Part shown: in pieces, positions 32,976 through 41,813 of the stretch
Numbering within the stretch: position 1 is the stretch's first letter
How the letters are laid out: each line of letters begins with the position of its first letter
From: Shewanella dokdonensis
Lineage (GTDB): Bacteria > Pseudomonadota > Gammaproteobacteria > Enterobacterales > Shewanellaceae
Reading direction: 5' to 3'
Assembly: GCF_018394335.1 (NCBI RefSeq)
Contig: NZ_CP074572.1
Coordinates: forward strand, 4,063,407 to 4,127,406
DNA: 64,000 bases
Notes under the pieces: generated by a model
The model's input: the letters and a program-made list of their open reading frames with translations, nothing else
Databases searched by the model: none
Told to the model about the DNA's origin: nothing
Program-made: the position numbers and the translations under genes

Positions 32976-33163
32976 GTTTTCTCCTGGGCAGAGATACAGT
33001 CCACCCCGATTTTATCAATATTGAATGAAACAGACGGCTACACCAGTCCATTGTTTAGCGACATTTTTTGTGCTGTGTTTCCAAAGAACCACAGCATTTC
33101 AACTTATATTCCGTTATTATACCTGCGTCACTGACAAACTTAAGAATGTAAGACAGGTACTCT

Positions 33164-34517
33164 ATGAAAACCCTTATATGCAACGCGCAACTGGTGAATG
33201 AAGGTGTCATCACCAGCCAGGATCTGTTGATTGAAGATGGTAGGATCAGCAAGATCGCCGCACAAATCACGGCTCCGGCAGGCGCGACGGTTGTCGATGC
33301 CGCCGGTAAATATCTGCTGCCCGGCATGATCGACGACCAAGTGCATTTCCGTGAACCCGGCTTTCCAAACAAAGGCACTATTGCCAGTGAATCTCGCGCT
33401 GCTGTCGCTGGCGGGATCACCAGTTTTATGGAAATGCCTAACGTCAATCCGCAAACCACTAATCTTCAAGCACTGGAAGACAAATATACCCGAGCCTCGC
33501 AAAGTTCGCTGGCAAATTTTGCCTTCTATCTCGGTGCTACCAATAATAACCTTGAAGAAATCAAACGCCTCGACCCCAATCAGGCCTGCGGTGTGAAAAT
33601 TTTCATGGGGGCTTCTACCGGCAATATGTTGGTAGATAATCAGCAAACATTAGAAGGCATCTTTGCTAACTCGCCAGTGGTTATCGCAACCCACTGCGAA
33701 GATAGCCCGATGATCGCTATCAATGAAGAGAAAATGCGGCAGCAATACGGCGAACATGTTCCCGTTTCGCTGCACGGCGAAATCCGTTCGCGTGAGGCCT
33801 GGCTTAAAATCGTCTAAATTGGCAACAGATCTGGCAATTCGCAACAAAGCCAGGCTGCATGTGCTGCATTTGACAACCGCTGACGAACTGCACTTATTCC
33901 TACCGGCTAAAAAATTGGCTGATCTGAAAGGGGCCAATATTACCGCCGAAGTCTGCGTACATCACCTGTTCTTCAATGACAGTGATTACGAACGGCTGGG
34001 TAGCCAGATTAAATGTAATCCGGCCATCAAAACTCGTGCTGACCAATTAGCGTTACAAAAAGCCGTCAATGACGACATTCTCGACATCATTGCTACCGAC
34101 CACGCGCCGCACACTTGGGAAGAAAAACAGGCCGACAGCTATTTTAAGATGCCGTCCGGTTTGCCATTGGTGCAACATGCGCTGCTGAGCCTGTTAGACC
34201 TGCACGCACAGGGCGTTTTCTCGCTGGAAAAAATTGTCCAAAAGACCAGCCACGCCATTGCCGAGCGCTTTGAGCTGAAAGATCGCGGATACTTGCGTGA
34301 AGGTTATATTGCTGACTTGGCGCTAGTTGACCTCAGCGCACCTTTCACCGTCACCAAGGAAAATACCCGTTATCACTGTGGCTGGACTCCTTTTATGGAT
34401 CACCAGTTCGCGGCCAGCATTGCCGGCACTTGGGTCAATGGGATCCATAAATTCGATGGCAGTCGCTTTATCGACAACACCGTAGGTGAACGCCTACAAT
34501 TTAACCGTAGCCATTGA
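33164..34517 (+). CDS. pyrC: Dihydroorotase, class I type (frameshifted)
   Basis: The enzyme forms dihydroorotate from carbamoyl-aspartate (pyrimidine synthesis). Metal-binding motifs are visible: DDQVHFREPG (HxH-like site with Gln in place of the first His of the usual DxHxH), VKIFMGAST with the carboxylated Lys, THCED, HVLHLTTADEL and ATDHAPHTWEEK. The frame breaks near 33798-33803 and resumes as LKSSKLATDLAIRNKARL. The joined length is about 450 residues, matching the long dihydroorotases. DDQVHF rather than DxHVHF is known in a subset of proteobacterial PyrC proteins. A strong terminator follows. Confidence 0.88.
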
Positions 34518-34526
34518 TTTTTATCG

Positions 34527-34562
34527 TAAAAAAACAGGCACGTACATGTGCCTGTTTTTTTA
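34527..34562. terminator. Bidirectional terminator between pyrC and yejK
   Basis: AAAAAACAGGCAC and GTGCCTGTTTTTTT form a near-perfect stem with A-runs and T-runs on both sides. It sits between two convergent genes and can serve both. Confidence 0.9.
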
Positions 34563-34572
34563 TGTGCGGTAA

Positions 34573-35598
34573 TTAATGACTTTTCAATCGGCGATCCAAT
34601 TGGTCTTTAAGATTGGCAGGGACACCTTTTATCACAATGGTGTCCGATACCGGATCATATATCACCCGTTCACCGAGGTGGGTACTGTCAAAACTCAAAG
34701 ACACGCCGCCGCCAGTGCCGGAAAACTTCTTCAGTTGCCGTAGTGTGGATTTATCGGCGGGGAAATTCTCTTCCAAGTCATATTCGCCTTGAACGGCGAA
34801 GTCATAAAGACTCCATGCCAGACTCGGCTAATTCGTCTGCCAAATCTTTCAGTTGCACATCGGTGCCGATTTCCACCTGTTCCTGACAATATTCAAAGAC
34901 CCGGTTGCGGCATTGCTGGCGTTCATCTTTGGTTAAATCGCCTTCCGCAACATAATCTTCTACCACCTGCATCAACTGCTTACTTTGCTGCTTAGCATTG
35001 ACGCCTTCGACACACCCCATAAAATCCAAAAAGAAATCAGCGACTTTACGACCTGCCCGGCCACGCACAAACGAGATATATTTGCGGGATTCAGCATCGC
35101 GCTGCCATTCAGTGAGGTCGATCCGTGCCGCCAACTGCAAATTTGCCAGATCCAGATGGTCATTCTGCGTCAGTTCCATATCATCCAATACTGTCATGGA
35201 CGATTTGGCATTGAGTAACGCCACGAACAGGTAATCGGTTGCCATATGCTGGTACAGTGCCAACAGCAAGAAGCCGCCTTGGCTGAAATCGTACTTTGAC
35301 AGCTCCTCTTGCAACAATTTACCAGCAGCAGCAGAGAACTCAACAAAGCCCAACTCATTGCTAATATAGGATTGCAAGGCATTTTTGAACGCTGGATTGG
35401 CTTCGCCATCCTCGCCATGAACACCAAAAAACCAAATCCCTTACCGGCTTTAGCCGAGTAAGTTTGGTGTAACTCCTCCACCATCGCTTCTACGGCTACA
35501 CCATTAAGCAATGGTTGTGGCCGTAAACGGCAACCTAACTTACCTTCACTGTTCAAAGTGATAGCGTGAATAATCGCTTGTTCAACGTGAATACTCAT
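34573..35598 (-). CDS. yejK: Nucleoid-associated protein YejK/NdpA (two frameshifts)
   Basis: The protein starts [20 protein letters not shown]. It continues through two breaks, in a six-base run at 35426-35431 (resumes [16 protein letters not shown]) and at AAA/TTT 34806-34808 (resumes [19 protein letters not shown]), to the ending [14 protein letters not shown]. The repaired length, about 340 residues, and the sequence blocks match YejK, a conserved nucleoid-associated protein. It is divergent from yejL and yejM, as in E. coli. Confidence 0.9.
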
Positions 35599-35674
35599 AG
35601 GGCTTCGTAGTGCTACTCTGTGGTAAATCCGGTATTATATGCCGCTATTCCAGTCATGAGTGAAAATTTTTGAT

Positions 35675-35887
35675 ATGCCGATTCAATCCAAATATAGCAA
35701 TGCTGAAGTTGAAACCCTGATTGCCGAACTGCTCAGTGTATTAGAAAAACACCAAGCACCGACCGATCTTAGCCTGATGGTCTTAGGGAATACGGTTTCT
35801 CACCTGCTATCAACCAAAGTCAGCCAAGAGTCAAGACTGGCATTGGCCGAGCAATTTGCTAAAGCACTGACACAATCGCTGCGCTAA
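35675..35887 (+). CDS. yejL: YejL family protein (DUF1414)
   Basis: A 70-residue protein, MPIQSKYSNAEVETLIAELL onward, matching the small YejL family in length and in the block VLEKHQAPTDLSLMVLGNTV. Its function is unknown. The ATG at 35675 is preferred over a GTG 15 bases upstream because the family begins MP(Q/I)xSKYS. It is followed at 75 bases by yejM in the conserved order. Confidence 0.92.
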   Translation: MPIQSKYSNAEVETLIAELLSVLEKHQAPTDLSLMVLGNTVSHLLSTKVSQESRLALAEQFAKALTQSLR

Positions 35888-35962
35888 CTGGCGCTAATTA
35901 CTGGTATCTTTTACCGAAAAAACCGTAAGATACACAAGCAACTCGAAATACGCGGAAGCTGA

Positions 35963-37741
35963 ATGGTGGAGCAAATAAAACAACGGGGAAGAGACAGAGT
36001 GTCGCGCCTGATCAACTGGGGGCACTGGTTTGCTTTTTCAATGGCATTCTAGCCATGCTGATCGGTATTCGTTACCTGCAATCACCAGGGCTGCCGGACT
36101 CGCTGATTGGTTGGGGTTACCTGACGGTCAGCACTATTGGTCATTTCAGCTTCCTGTCGTTTATTGTGTACTTGGTGTTGTTGTTCCCAATCACACTGCT
36201 ATTACCTTATTCCCGTATTTTGCGCGGTTATGCCGCCGTTATTGCTTGTATCGGTTTATGTACCTTGCTTTACGATACTGTGGTCTATCAAGACTACGGC
36301 ATGCACCTCACCCCTTTTGCCTTTGATCTGGCGTGGGCTGACCTCAATGGCTTATTGCAAGGACCGTCTTTCATCATTATGCCAGTTGCCATACTGGTCA
36401 TAGAGTTAATTGCCGCAAATTGGCTATGGAAACGCATAGAACACATCCAGCGCCGTAACTGGGGCAATAAGCTGGTGATTTTTATTGGCATCTGTTTTGT
36501 GAGTAGTCATCTGGTGCACATCTGGGCGGATGCGGCCGATGTTACTGAAATTACCCGTTTTGATGACACCTACCCCATCTCTTACCCAGCAACTGCCAAA
36601 ACCTTTATGGAAAACCATGGCATTGATGGCAGCAACAACCCTGATATCAAAGTCGAACGCAGCCTCAAGTATCCGCTAGCACCATTGCAGTGCCACGCCG
36701 ATGTGCATCCCAATATCTTACTCGTCGCCGTTGATAGTTTCCGGGCAGATTTGGTAGATGAACAGACAATGCCATTTTTATCGCATTACAGTCAGCAAAA
36801 TCAGTTATTCACCCACCATTTGAGCGGCGGTAACCAATATAGCAGTGGCATGTTTTCGCTACTTTACGGATTACAGGGCAGCTATATGGATGCGGTAGAC
36901 CTGAATTATACCTCGCCCTTGTTGACGCAGACCCTAAAAATGCAGGGATACCGGCTGGCACTGTTCACAACCGACGATGGAGTGAATGAAGCCAAGCCCA
37001 AAGCAATTTTCAAGGATTTCACGCCCATATTAGCGGCGGAACAAGGTGGCAATGCACTGAGTGATATTGCCAGTATTGATGCTTTCCAGCAGTGGCGACA
37101 TCAGCAAACAACGCCGTGGTTTGCATTGCTGAACCTAAAATCGCCTGAAGATTATGATACGCCAGTCGGTTTTTGGGAACCCAGACAGTAAAGCCAAGTA
37201 CACCACTGAAACCCGCTGAAAAAGTGCTATTTAACCAGTATCGGCAGTCACTTAATTTCATTGACCAACAGTTGCAACGCTTACTGGAAGTATTACCGAG
37301 CGATACCATCGTATTAGTGACTGGCGTCAGCGGTAAACTGTTCACCAGTAATGCCGATGAAGCCCATCGCAACGTCTCCCTAGCAACGTACAGGTGCCAT
37401 TAGTGATCCACTGGCCTGGGAGTGTCAGTGGTAAAGTTAATTACCGCACCAGCCATTACGGTGTAGTTCCGACGCTCATGACTCAGGTACTGGGATGTAC
37501 TAATCCCGCCTCCGATTACAGCGCCGGGCGCCATCTAATGCAACCCGACGATCAAACTTGGCTGTATATAGGCGACAATCGTGTGTTTGCCATATATCAG
37601 CAAAACGAAATTACCGTGATAGACCGACACGGGAAATACCGGATTTATGATGAAGATTATGCTCACCGCCTGCACAAGAAGATGAGTGTTCCAGAAATGA
37701 TTGAAGTGATGCGCGAAGGACGGCGATTGTACGGTCATTAA
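35963..37741 (+). CDS. yejM: Inner-membrane sulfatase-like protein YejM/PbgA/LapC (three frameshifts)
   Basis: The start MVEQIKQRGRDRVSRLINWG is followed by five membrane segments and then a periplasmic alkaline-phosphatase/sulfatase-type domain (NILLVAVDSFRADLVDEQTMP, HLSGGNQYSSGMFSLLYG, LFTTDDGVNE, PLVIHWPGSV, TSHYGVVPTLM). In E. coli this protein senses lipopolysaccharide and controls LpxC turnover through LapB. Breaks are at a T5 run 36034-36038, at 37170-37177 and at CCC 37379-37381; all resume in family sequence. The joined length is about 592 residues, which is normal. tRNA-Pro follows, as in E. coli. Confidence 0.92.
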
Positions 37742-37895
37742 ACCAAATAGTTTTTAATGATCTTTTATGAGAGAGCACAAACTAGACAGTTGAATCCGTT
37801 CAGCTAATTTGCCACTTGCACTGTATCTTGGCTCTTGGTAAAGTTCTGCCTCGTTGAAGCGAGCCTCTGCGCAGTTCGCTTATTGACAACACATT

Positions 37896-37972
37896 CGGTA
37901 TGTAGCGCAGCCCGGTAGCGCACTGTCATGGGGTGTCAGGGGTCGGAGGTTCGAATCCTCTCATACCGACCA
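37896..37972 (+). tRNA. proL: tRNA-Pro (anticodon GGG)
   Basis: The 77-nt cloverleaf has a 7-bp acceptor stem (CGGTATG/CATACCG), D-arm AGCGCAGCCCGGTAGCGC, anticodon loop ATGGGGT (GGG), T-arm GGAGGTTCGAATCCTC and an encoded CCA at 37970-37972. The T-T mismatch in the anticodon stem is shared with E. coli proL. yejM-proL is the conserved order, and the prophage-like DNA starts right after its terminator, so its 3' end is the likely attachment site. Confidence 0.97.
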
Positions 37973-37984
37973 AATAACTTACTG

Positions 37985-38015
37985 AAAAGCCTAGCAATTA
38001 TCGCTAGGCTTTTTT
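37985..38015 (+). terminator. Terminator of tRNA-Pro
   Basis: AAAAGCCTAGC and GCTAGGCTTTTTT form a long stem over a 6-base loop, ending in a T-run, 13 bases after the tRNA CCA. Confidence 0.9.
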
Positions 38016-38030
38016 GTTTAACCACCCTAC

Positions 38031-38060
38031 TCGCAAAACTCTCGCAAAATTCCCGCGAAA
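38031..38060. repeat. Short direct repeats, possible integrase arm sites
   Basis: TCGCAAAA occurs twice, 11 bases apart (38031-38038 and 38042-38049), followed by a related CGCGAAA (38054-38060), 60-90 bases after the tRNA. Phage attachment sites carry such short arm repeats for integrase binding. From here to 38236 I see no gene. Confidence 0.35.
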
Positions 38061-38236
38061 CCTAACATCAAAATGATGCAAAAATGGCGTGCTTAATCTC
38101 CGTTCCAGCCCCTGCTTAAACCACATCTGGCCATGTAGTCCCATGAGCAAACTGAATAGTTATTACCAATGCAGAGATAAGAGTTTTACCTCGTCTATCT
38201 ATTTAAAGATGCAAGTCAGGGGTACCTTCGGAAAAA

Positions 38237-38499
38237 GGTAATCTTGGTAACATTTTTAAAAACATCAATACTTTCATGCAATTATATAATTTTAAAAGGT
38301 AACTAAAAGGGTAACCAAAAGGTAATCTGGTTACCCTTTATTGGAGTCATTTTCGATACAAATTAAAGCATTAAATATCAGTTAGTTAGCAACAAAAGGT
38401 AATATTTATTACCTTATATTACCTTTAAAAGGTAACCTATTAACTCTTTTAAAATCATAGCATTAACCCCATATTTCGAGGGTGGTTACTAAAGTTACC
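38237..38499. repeat. Cluster of GGTAAY motifs in both orientations
   Basis: At least eleven copies of GGTAAC/GGTAAT lie within 263 bases of AT-rich DNA. Forward copies start at 38237, 38246, 38298, 38310, 38321, 38398 and 38431. Reverse copies (RTTACC) start at 38330, 38408, 38418 and 38494. Many are preceded by AAAA. AAAGGGTAACC (38306-38316) and GGTTACCCTTT (38329-38339) are a perfect 11-bp inverted repeat around a further copy, and AAGGTAAT/ATTACCTT form another dyad at 38396-38415. The layout suggests binding sites for one DNA-binding protein (an operator array, iteron-type origin or partition site). No ORF of note overlaps it. Confidence 0.75.
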
Positions 38500-38507
38500 C
38501 TTTTCCG

Positions 38508-38837
38508 ATGCCCAACCTAAAATCAGACTCGGCAAATGTGAAGATATTGATCACTTACTCAATTATTGCGTTGTTTTGCGTAGTTTTTCTGGAGAGTGAA
38601 TCCCTTCTTGCCACCAGTGCTGGCGCGGGATTATCTGTTTGCGTTGCTGCGTTCTTTTCATTCGATAAAGCGCGCAGGCGCGGCGGTCGAGCGCGCGCGC
38701 TGGGAGTTGTCTGGGGTAAAATTGAGGCAAAAAGAAAGCAGCCGAAGCTGCTCTTATGTAAATACTCTTTGGACAAAAGCGTGTTAGATTCCCAATCTCT
38801 AATTTTTGAGTTTCGGATTAACATTTCTATGGGTTAA
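38508..38837 (+). CDS. Hypothetical small membrane protein, probable integron-cassette ORF
   Basis: A 109-residue ORF, MPNLKSDSANVKILITYSII onward, with two hydrophobic segments (about residues 13-28 and 34-49), then a very basic stretch DKARRRGGRARALG and a hydrophilic tail. I do not recognise it. Its stop codon TAA lies inside the left end (TTAAC) of the attC-like site, which is how cassette genes usually end. The start lies right after the GGTAAY cluster. The GC-rich basic part could hide a frameshift, so the C-terminal half is uncertain. Confidence 0.5.
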   Translation: MPNLKSDSANVKILITYSIIALFCVVFLESESLLATSAGAGLSVCVAAFFSFDKARRRGGRARALGVVWGKIEAKRKQPKLLLCKYSLDKSVLDSQSLIFEFRINISMG

Positions 38838-38902
38838 CGCCTTGCTCTGCGGAAACTTAGGAGCGGAACGAGTAAATTTTCCGTAGCAGCAACTTGTTAG
38901 CT
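38834..38902 (+). repeat. attC-like integron recombination site
   Basis: A 69-base imperfect inverted repeat begins TTAACGCC and ends GTTAGCT. TAAC pairs with GTTA, TTGCT with AGCAA and CGGAAA with TTTCCG, with unpaired bases between the blocks and a 20-base terminal loop. This is the R''/L''-L'/R' plan of integron attC sites. Orientation is that expected for the ORF that ends in it. No integrase gene is in the window, so this would be an integrase-less cassette cluster. The R' sequence TTGTTAGCTAT recurs exactly at 39892. Confidence 0.6.
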
Positions 38903-38920
38903 ATGGGGCCTTTATTTCTC

Positions 38921-39730
38921 TTAACTTTGGCTGACGTTGAGCTTTTTTAAAATACCCATAGATTCACCGCAGCATCTTTCAAATAACTCATTTCGCCATT
39001 CAATTGAGTTTAAAACTTTCGAGGCAACTACTTCAATTCCATTAAGGTATCGATGTCCCCGATGTATTATACCAAAATTCTTCGCAGGGCCTTCACGATA
39101 GATGCCTACAAGTTGTGGGGCACCACCACTATATGGATCTTGCTTGGATTCAAGTGAGTCACAGAAGGCACTAAAAACATTTCTACTAGTTCTTCCTGAT
39201 TGATGAGGATCTTGGCTAGGATTTCCAACCCATTGTTCATACCATGTATTTAAAGAAGTCTTTCCACTACCGGCACTTGCTATTAATCCAGACCTTTCAG
39301 GTAACTCAATTTTATCAGCTGTAACCCTATCAGGAGTAACCTCAATTCTGGCAGCATGGAAACTAGACCTCATCCTATTCCCCAAGCGGGTTGCATATAA
39401 AATTTGACAAGTTCCTCTATGAGCCTTTGGCATCAAACTGAGATTCCTTTCAATCTCGCATCTGGTCTTTTCAATTTTTATTTCTATAGAGTCACTTTCA
39501 CAGAGTAACAATCCATCATCAATATGCTCAATTAACTGACCTAATATCTGTATAGGGAACGAAACTGAGCCGCAATAGCCAAATACTTCAGGAAAATTTC
39601 TTGAAGCAAACAACTTCCGGCCTACGTCCCAAGTAACATTTTTACCCCAGGAAATTCGACTATCGCTAGCAATATAAATCGATGCTGGGCCATGTGTATC
39701 GATACCAGTCCATGAAAATAGTGTTGTCAT
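38921..39730 (-). CDS. Stand-alone HslV/proteasome-like Ntn hydrolase
   Basis: A 269-residue protein whose N-terminus reads MTTLFSWTGIDTHGPASIYI followed by ASDSRISWG, and later WDVGRKLFAS and VFGYCGSVSF. This matches the start of HslV and proteasome beta subunits: a Thr exposed after Met removal, the D-R/S motif at about 24, a basic residue in the Lys33 position and the G-x-G-x-G-like strand. The C-terminal 150 residues do not resemble HslV. No AAA+ partner (HslU) lies nearby. The gene faces left, its stop 19 bases from the attC-like site, between two copies of TTGTTAGCTAT. The function is unknown; proteolysis or a regulatory cleavage is the obvious hypothesis. AAGAG precedes the start. Confidence 0.7.
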   Translation of the reverse strand: MTTLFSWTGIDTHGPASIYIASDSRISWGKNVTWDVGRKLFASRNFPEVFGYCGSVSFPIQILGQLIEHIDDGLLLCESDSIEIKIEKTRCEIERNLSLMPKAHRGTCQILYATRLGNRMRSSFHAARIEVTPDRVTADKIELPERSGLIASAGSGKTSLNTWYEQWVGNPSQDPHQSGRTSRNVFSAFCDSLESKQDPYSGGAPQLVGIYREGPAKNFGIIHRGHRYLNGIEVVASKVLNSIEWRNELFERCCGESMGILKKLNVSQS

Positions 39731-39786
39731 CTATGAATCTCTTGGCATAAGTAGTAATCTTTGTTCATCCGTGGTGATCATCACCA

Positions 39787-39902
39787 TAACAGAGCAACCC
39801 CGGGCCCCTCCACCAAAAACGTTATGGGGGGACAGGTAGAGAACATTTCCCCAGGTAAAACTGGGGAAGTCCCGGTTCGCAGAGTTCCTTTTTGTTAGCT
39901 AT
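39787..39902 (+). repeat. Structured spacer ending in a second attC-type core
   Basis: The stretch ends TTGTTAGCTAT (39892-39902), identical over 11 bases to the right end of the attC-like site at 38834-38902. A possible left core TAAC is at 39787. Inside lies a strong hairpin, TTCCCCAG-GTAAAA-CTGGGGAA (about 39847-39868). The pairing of the outer arms is poor, so this is weaker than the first site. Between 39731 and 39909 I see no gene. Confidence 0.35.
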
Positions 39903-39909
39903 TTTCAGC

Positions 39910-40023
39910 ATGGACAATAAACCTCGAGCGCTCATTGATGCCATCGAATGTGATTATCTCAACGCCATTGAGGCTGCTACACGGGCAAACAAACGTAGGT
40001 TTACCCGCTCTTGGACAAAGTAA
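39910..40023 (+). CDS. Small ORF, 37 residues
   Basis: The ORF reads MDNKPRALIDAIECDYLNAI then EAATRANKRRFTRSWTK. It begins 10 bases after the second GTTAGCT core, as cassette genes often do. It is too short for family recognition, is helical and basic at the end, and lacks a clear ribosome site. It may be a fragment. Confidence 0.3.
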   Translation: MDNKPRALIDAIECDYLNAIEAATRANKRRFTRSWTK

Positions 40024-40040
40024 GTTAACTCACAAAATTT

Positions 40041-41644
40041 CTACACTAACTCTTTGATAATTTTAACCTGCTGTAAGAACTCAGGAACTTTTACCAAACC
40101 TTCTTTCCAATACTGGCTGGACTTCAACATTTTATTGGCTAGTTCTGAAGTTAAATACTCATGGTTTTTCACAAGTATATCGGTGCCGATAGGAGAGCTT
40201 TTATCTGACGACAGCTTCGCAGCATATACTTGAATGTGCTGACGCATTTCAAATTTTGCGGTTTCTGGAACCTCTTCTTCTGCGGCACAAAAATCCAAAA
40301 AATCACTTATTTCGGTTTCTGTCTCATTACACAGCGCAAGTATTCCTTCAAGATCAGCAACACAGCAAAAGTGGATGTTTTTCAGAGGTATCCTACCAGC
40401 AACAGCTTCATCTATTCGTTGTCTATACTCTTGCCCTAAATAAGAGGCGAGTTTAACACCGTTACCAAGGTAGAAATCTTGATGAGTAACAATGAGGGCA
40501 TATCTATCGTTAAAGTCTGCAAGCTTATCAAAACCAACATTACTCAACTTAGCTGCACACTCACCTGCTTGCTTAATACCTTTCAGATGAGTATCCCGTA
40601 ATTTGTCCTTAATTATATGACTCTGATCAGTAACAAGTACTTTTTGGTTTGGTTCAACGCCCTTTGCATCAATAAAAACCGAAGTTCCGTTTCGTTGATG
40701 TAAGAAGTCGACAACTTTTCCTTGTATTTTGTTATCTTTATAAATAACCTTCAGTTGCTCTTCTCGTGTGATCTCGAAACCATACACATTAAATACATAT
40801 GCTAAATAATCTTCAAACTCTTTAGTAAACTTGTCTCGAAAACCTTCTGAGTCAGCCGTTTTGAGGGTTCTGAGGACAAACTCACTCAATCCTATACTTG
40901 CAACATATGGATGAACGGTTGATATACCTTCAGCTAAAATAAGAATTGGTTTCTCTAGCAATAGTGGTTCAGAAAAATACTCTTCTGCTCTTACATCTCC
41001 GTCCCCTCTAATTTCGAATTTTCGGCATTTCATCAATTGTTGTAACTGCTGAAAGTTGGCTCCAACTAAACTGAGGTACTGCTTTATTAGTGTGACTGGA
41101 TATCCCGGCGAAAGCTTTGGTAAAAACTCTTCGTATTTGATGACTGGTTTTTTGGAAAGATAAAATATAGAAAAGAAAAAACCGACAAAACAAAAAAGTC
41201 TTCCAACTCAATTTCTGTCTGAGCTTTGAAGCTATCTCGAAAAGACCGACTTGCGCTTTCATGACACATGATTGTGAACAATCTGACCAAAAAATAGTTG
41301 TGTGCTATCTGGTTAGTTTGGAATCTGAGTTGTGTTAATAGAAATGCCCTTAAAGACAGCCAAATATTATCCTCATCGGCAAAATTGGTAGCTTTTCCTT
41401 GTAATTCCCAAATTTTATTCAATATTTTCCAAACATCTTTTGCAGTCGCAGGAACAGCGCTTTGGTTGGGCTCTAGTTCTAATGTCCACTCCAGCATTAA
41501 ACAGACCGTCCAAGGTCGACCTAATACACTAGACTCACCCCGATAAACGGTATGTAGCCGAGTCAGTAAGTGCTGTACAACAGACGCTTTTGTGTAACGT
41601 TTTATCAAATTCCTGATCTTCTGAGTGTCTCTGCTAAATGACAT
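40041..41644 (-). CDS. Putative PD-(D/E)XK nuclease protein in the phage accessory hotspot (frameshifted)
   Basis: As written this is two ORFs, but the frame continues across a six-base run at 41192-41197 through KKPVIKYEEFLPKLSPGYP to MKCRKFEIRGDGDV, giving one protein of about 535 residues. The N-terminal part is helical, with LTRLHTVYRGESSVLGRPW. The middle is hydrophobic. The C-terminal part has KVVDFLHQRNGTSVFIDAKG, which fits the D...(D/E)xK nuclease core, then a long helical end. It has GAGG 8 bases ahead of its ATG. It lies beside portal gene Q, where P2-like phages carry tin/old and other anti-phage genes. I do not recognise the family with certainty; a single-protein defence nuclease is the leading hypothesis. 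The 170 bases to Q should hold the cos site, which I cannot pinpoint. Confidence 0.6.
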
Positions 41645-41813
41645 CAAATATCCTCAGTTATTGAATCGCCATTAGCCCAATAGACACTCTGGATCATTAC
41701 AAGAATTTGGTCAACTAGCTGGTGACATGCTGAACTTGTTAGGTGATACGTAACAAGGAAAGGGGCAATTCATGGCTACACGCTGGCCCCCTGCACCAGC
41801 GCTTGCCAAGTGC

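Noticed and set aside
33781..33820. pyrC as a true pseudogene
   Set aside because: The frame resumes at once with intact catalytic motifs, as in the many other homopolymer breaks in this window; a sequencing error is more likely.
38237..38499. CRISPR array
   Set aside because: The repeats are 6-11 bases, irregularly spaced and in both orientations; no unit of 24-40 bases with unique spacers, and no cas gene.
39785..39825. CATAAC...GTTATG pair as a third att core pair
   Set aside because: The 30-base interior shows no further pairing, so it does not fit an attC; probably chance.
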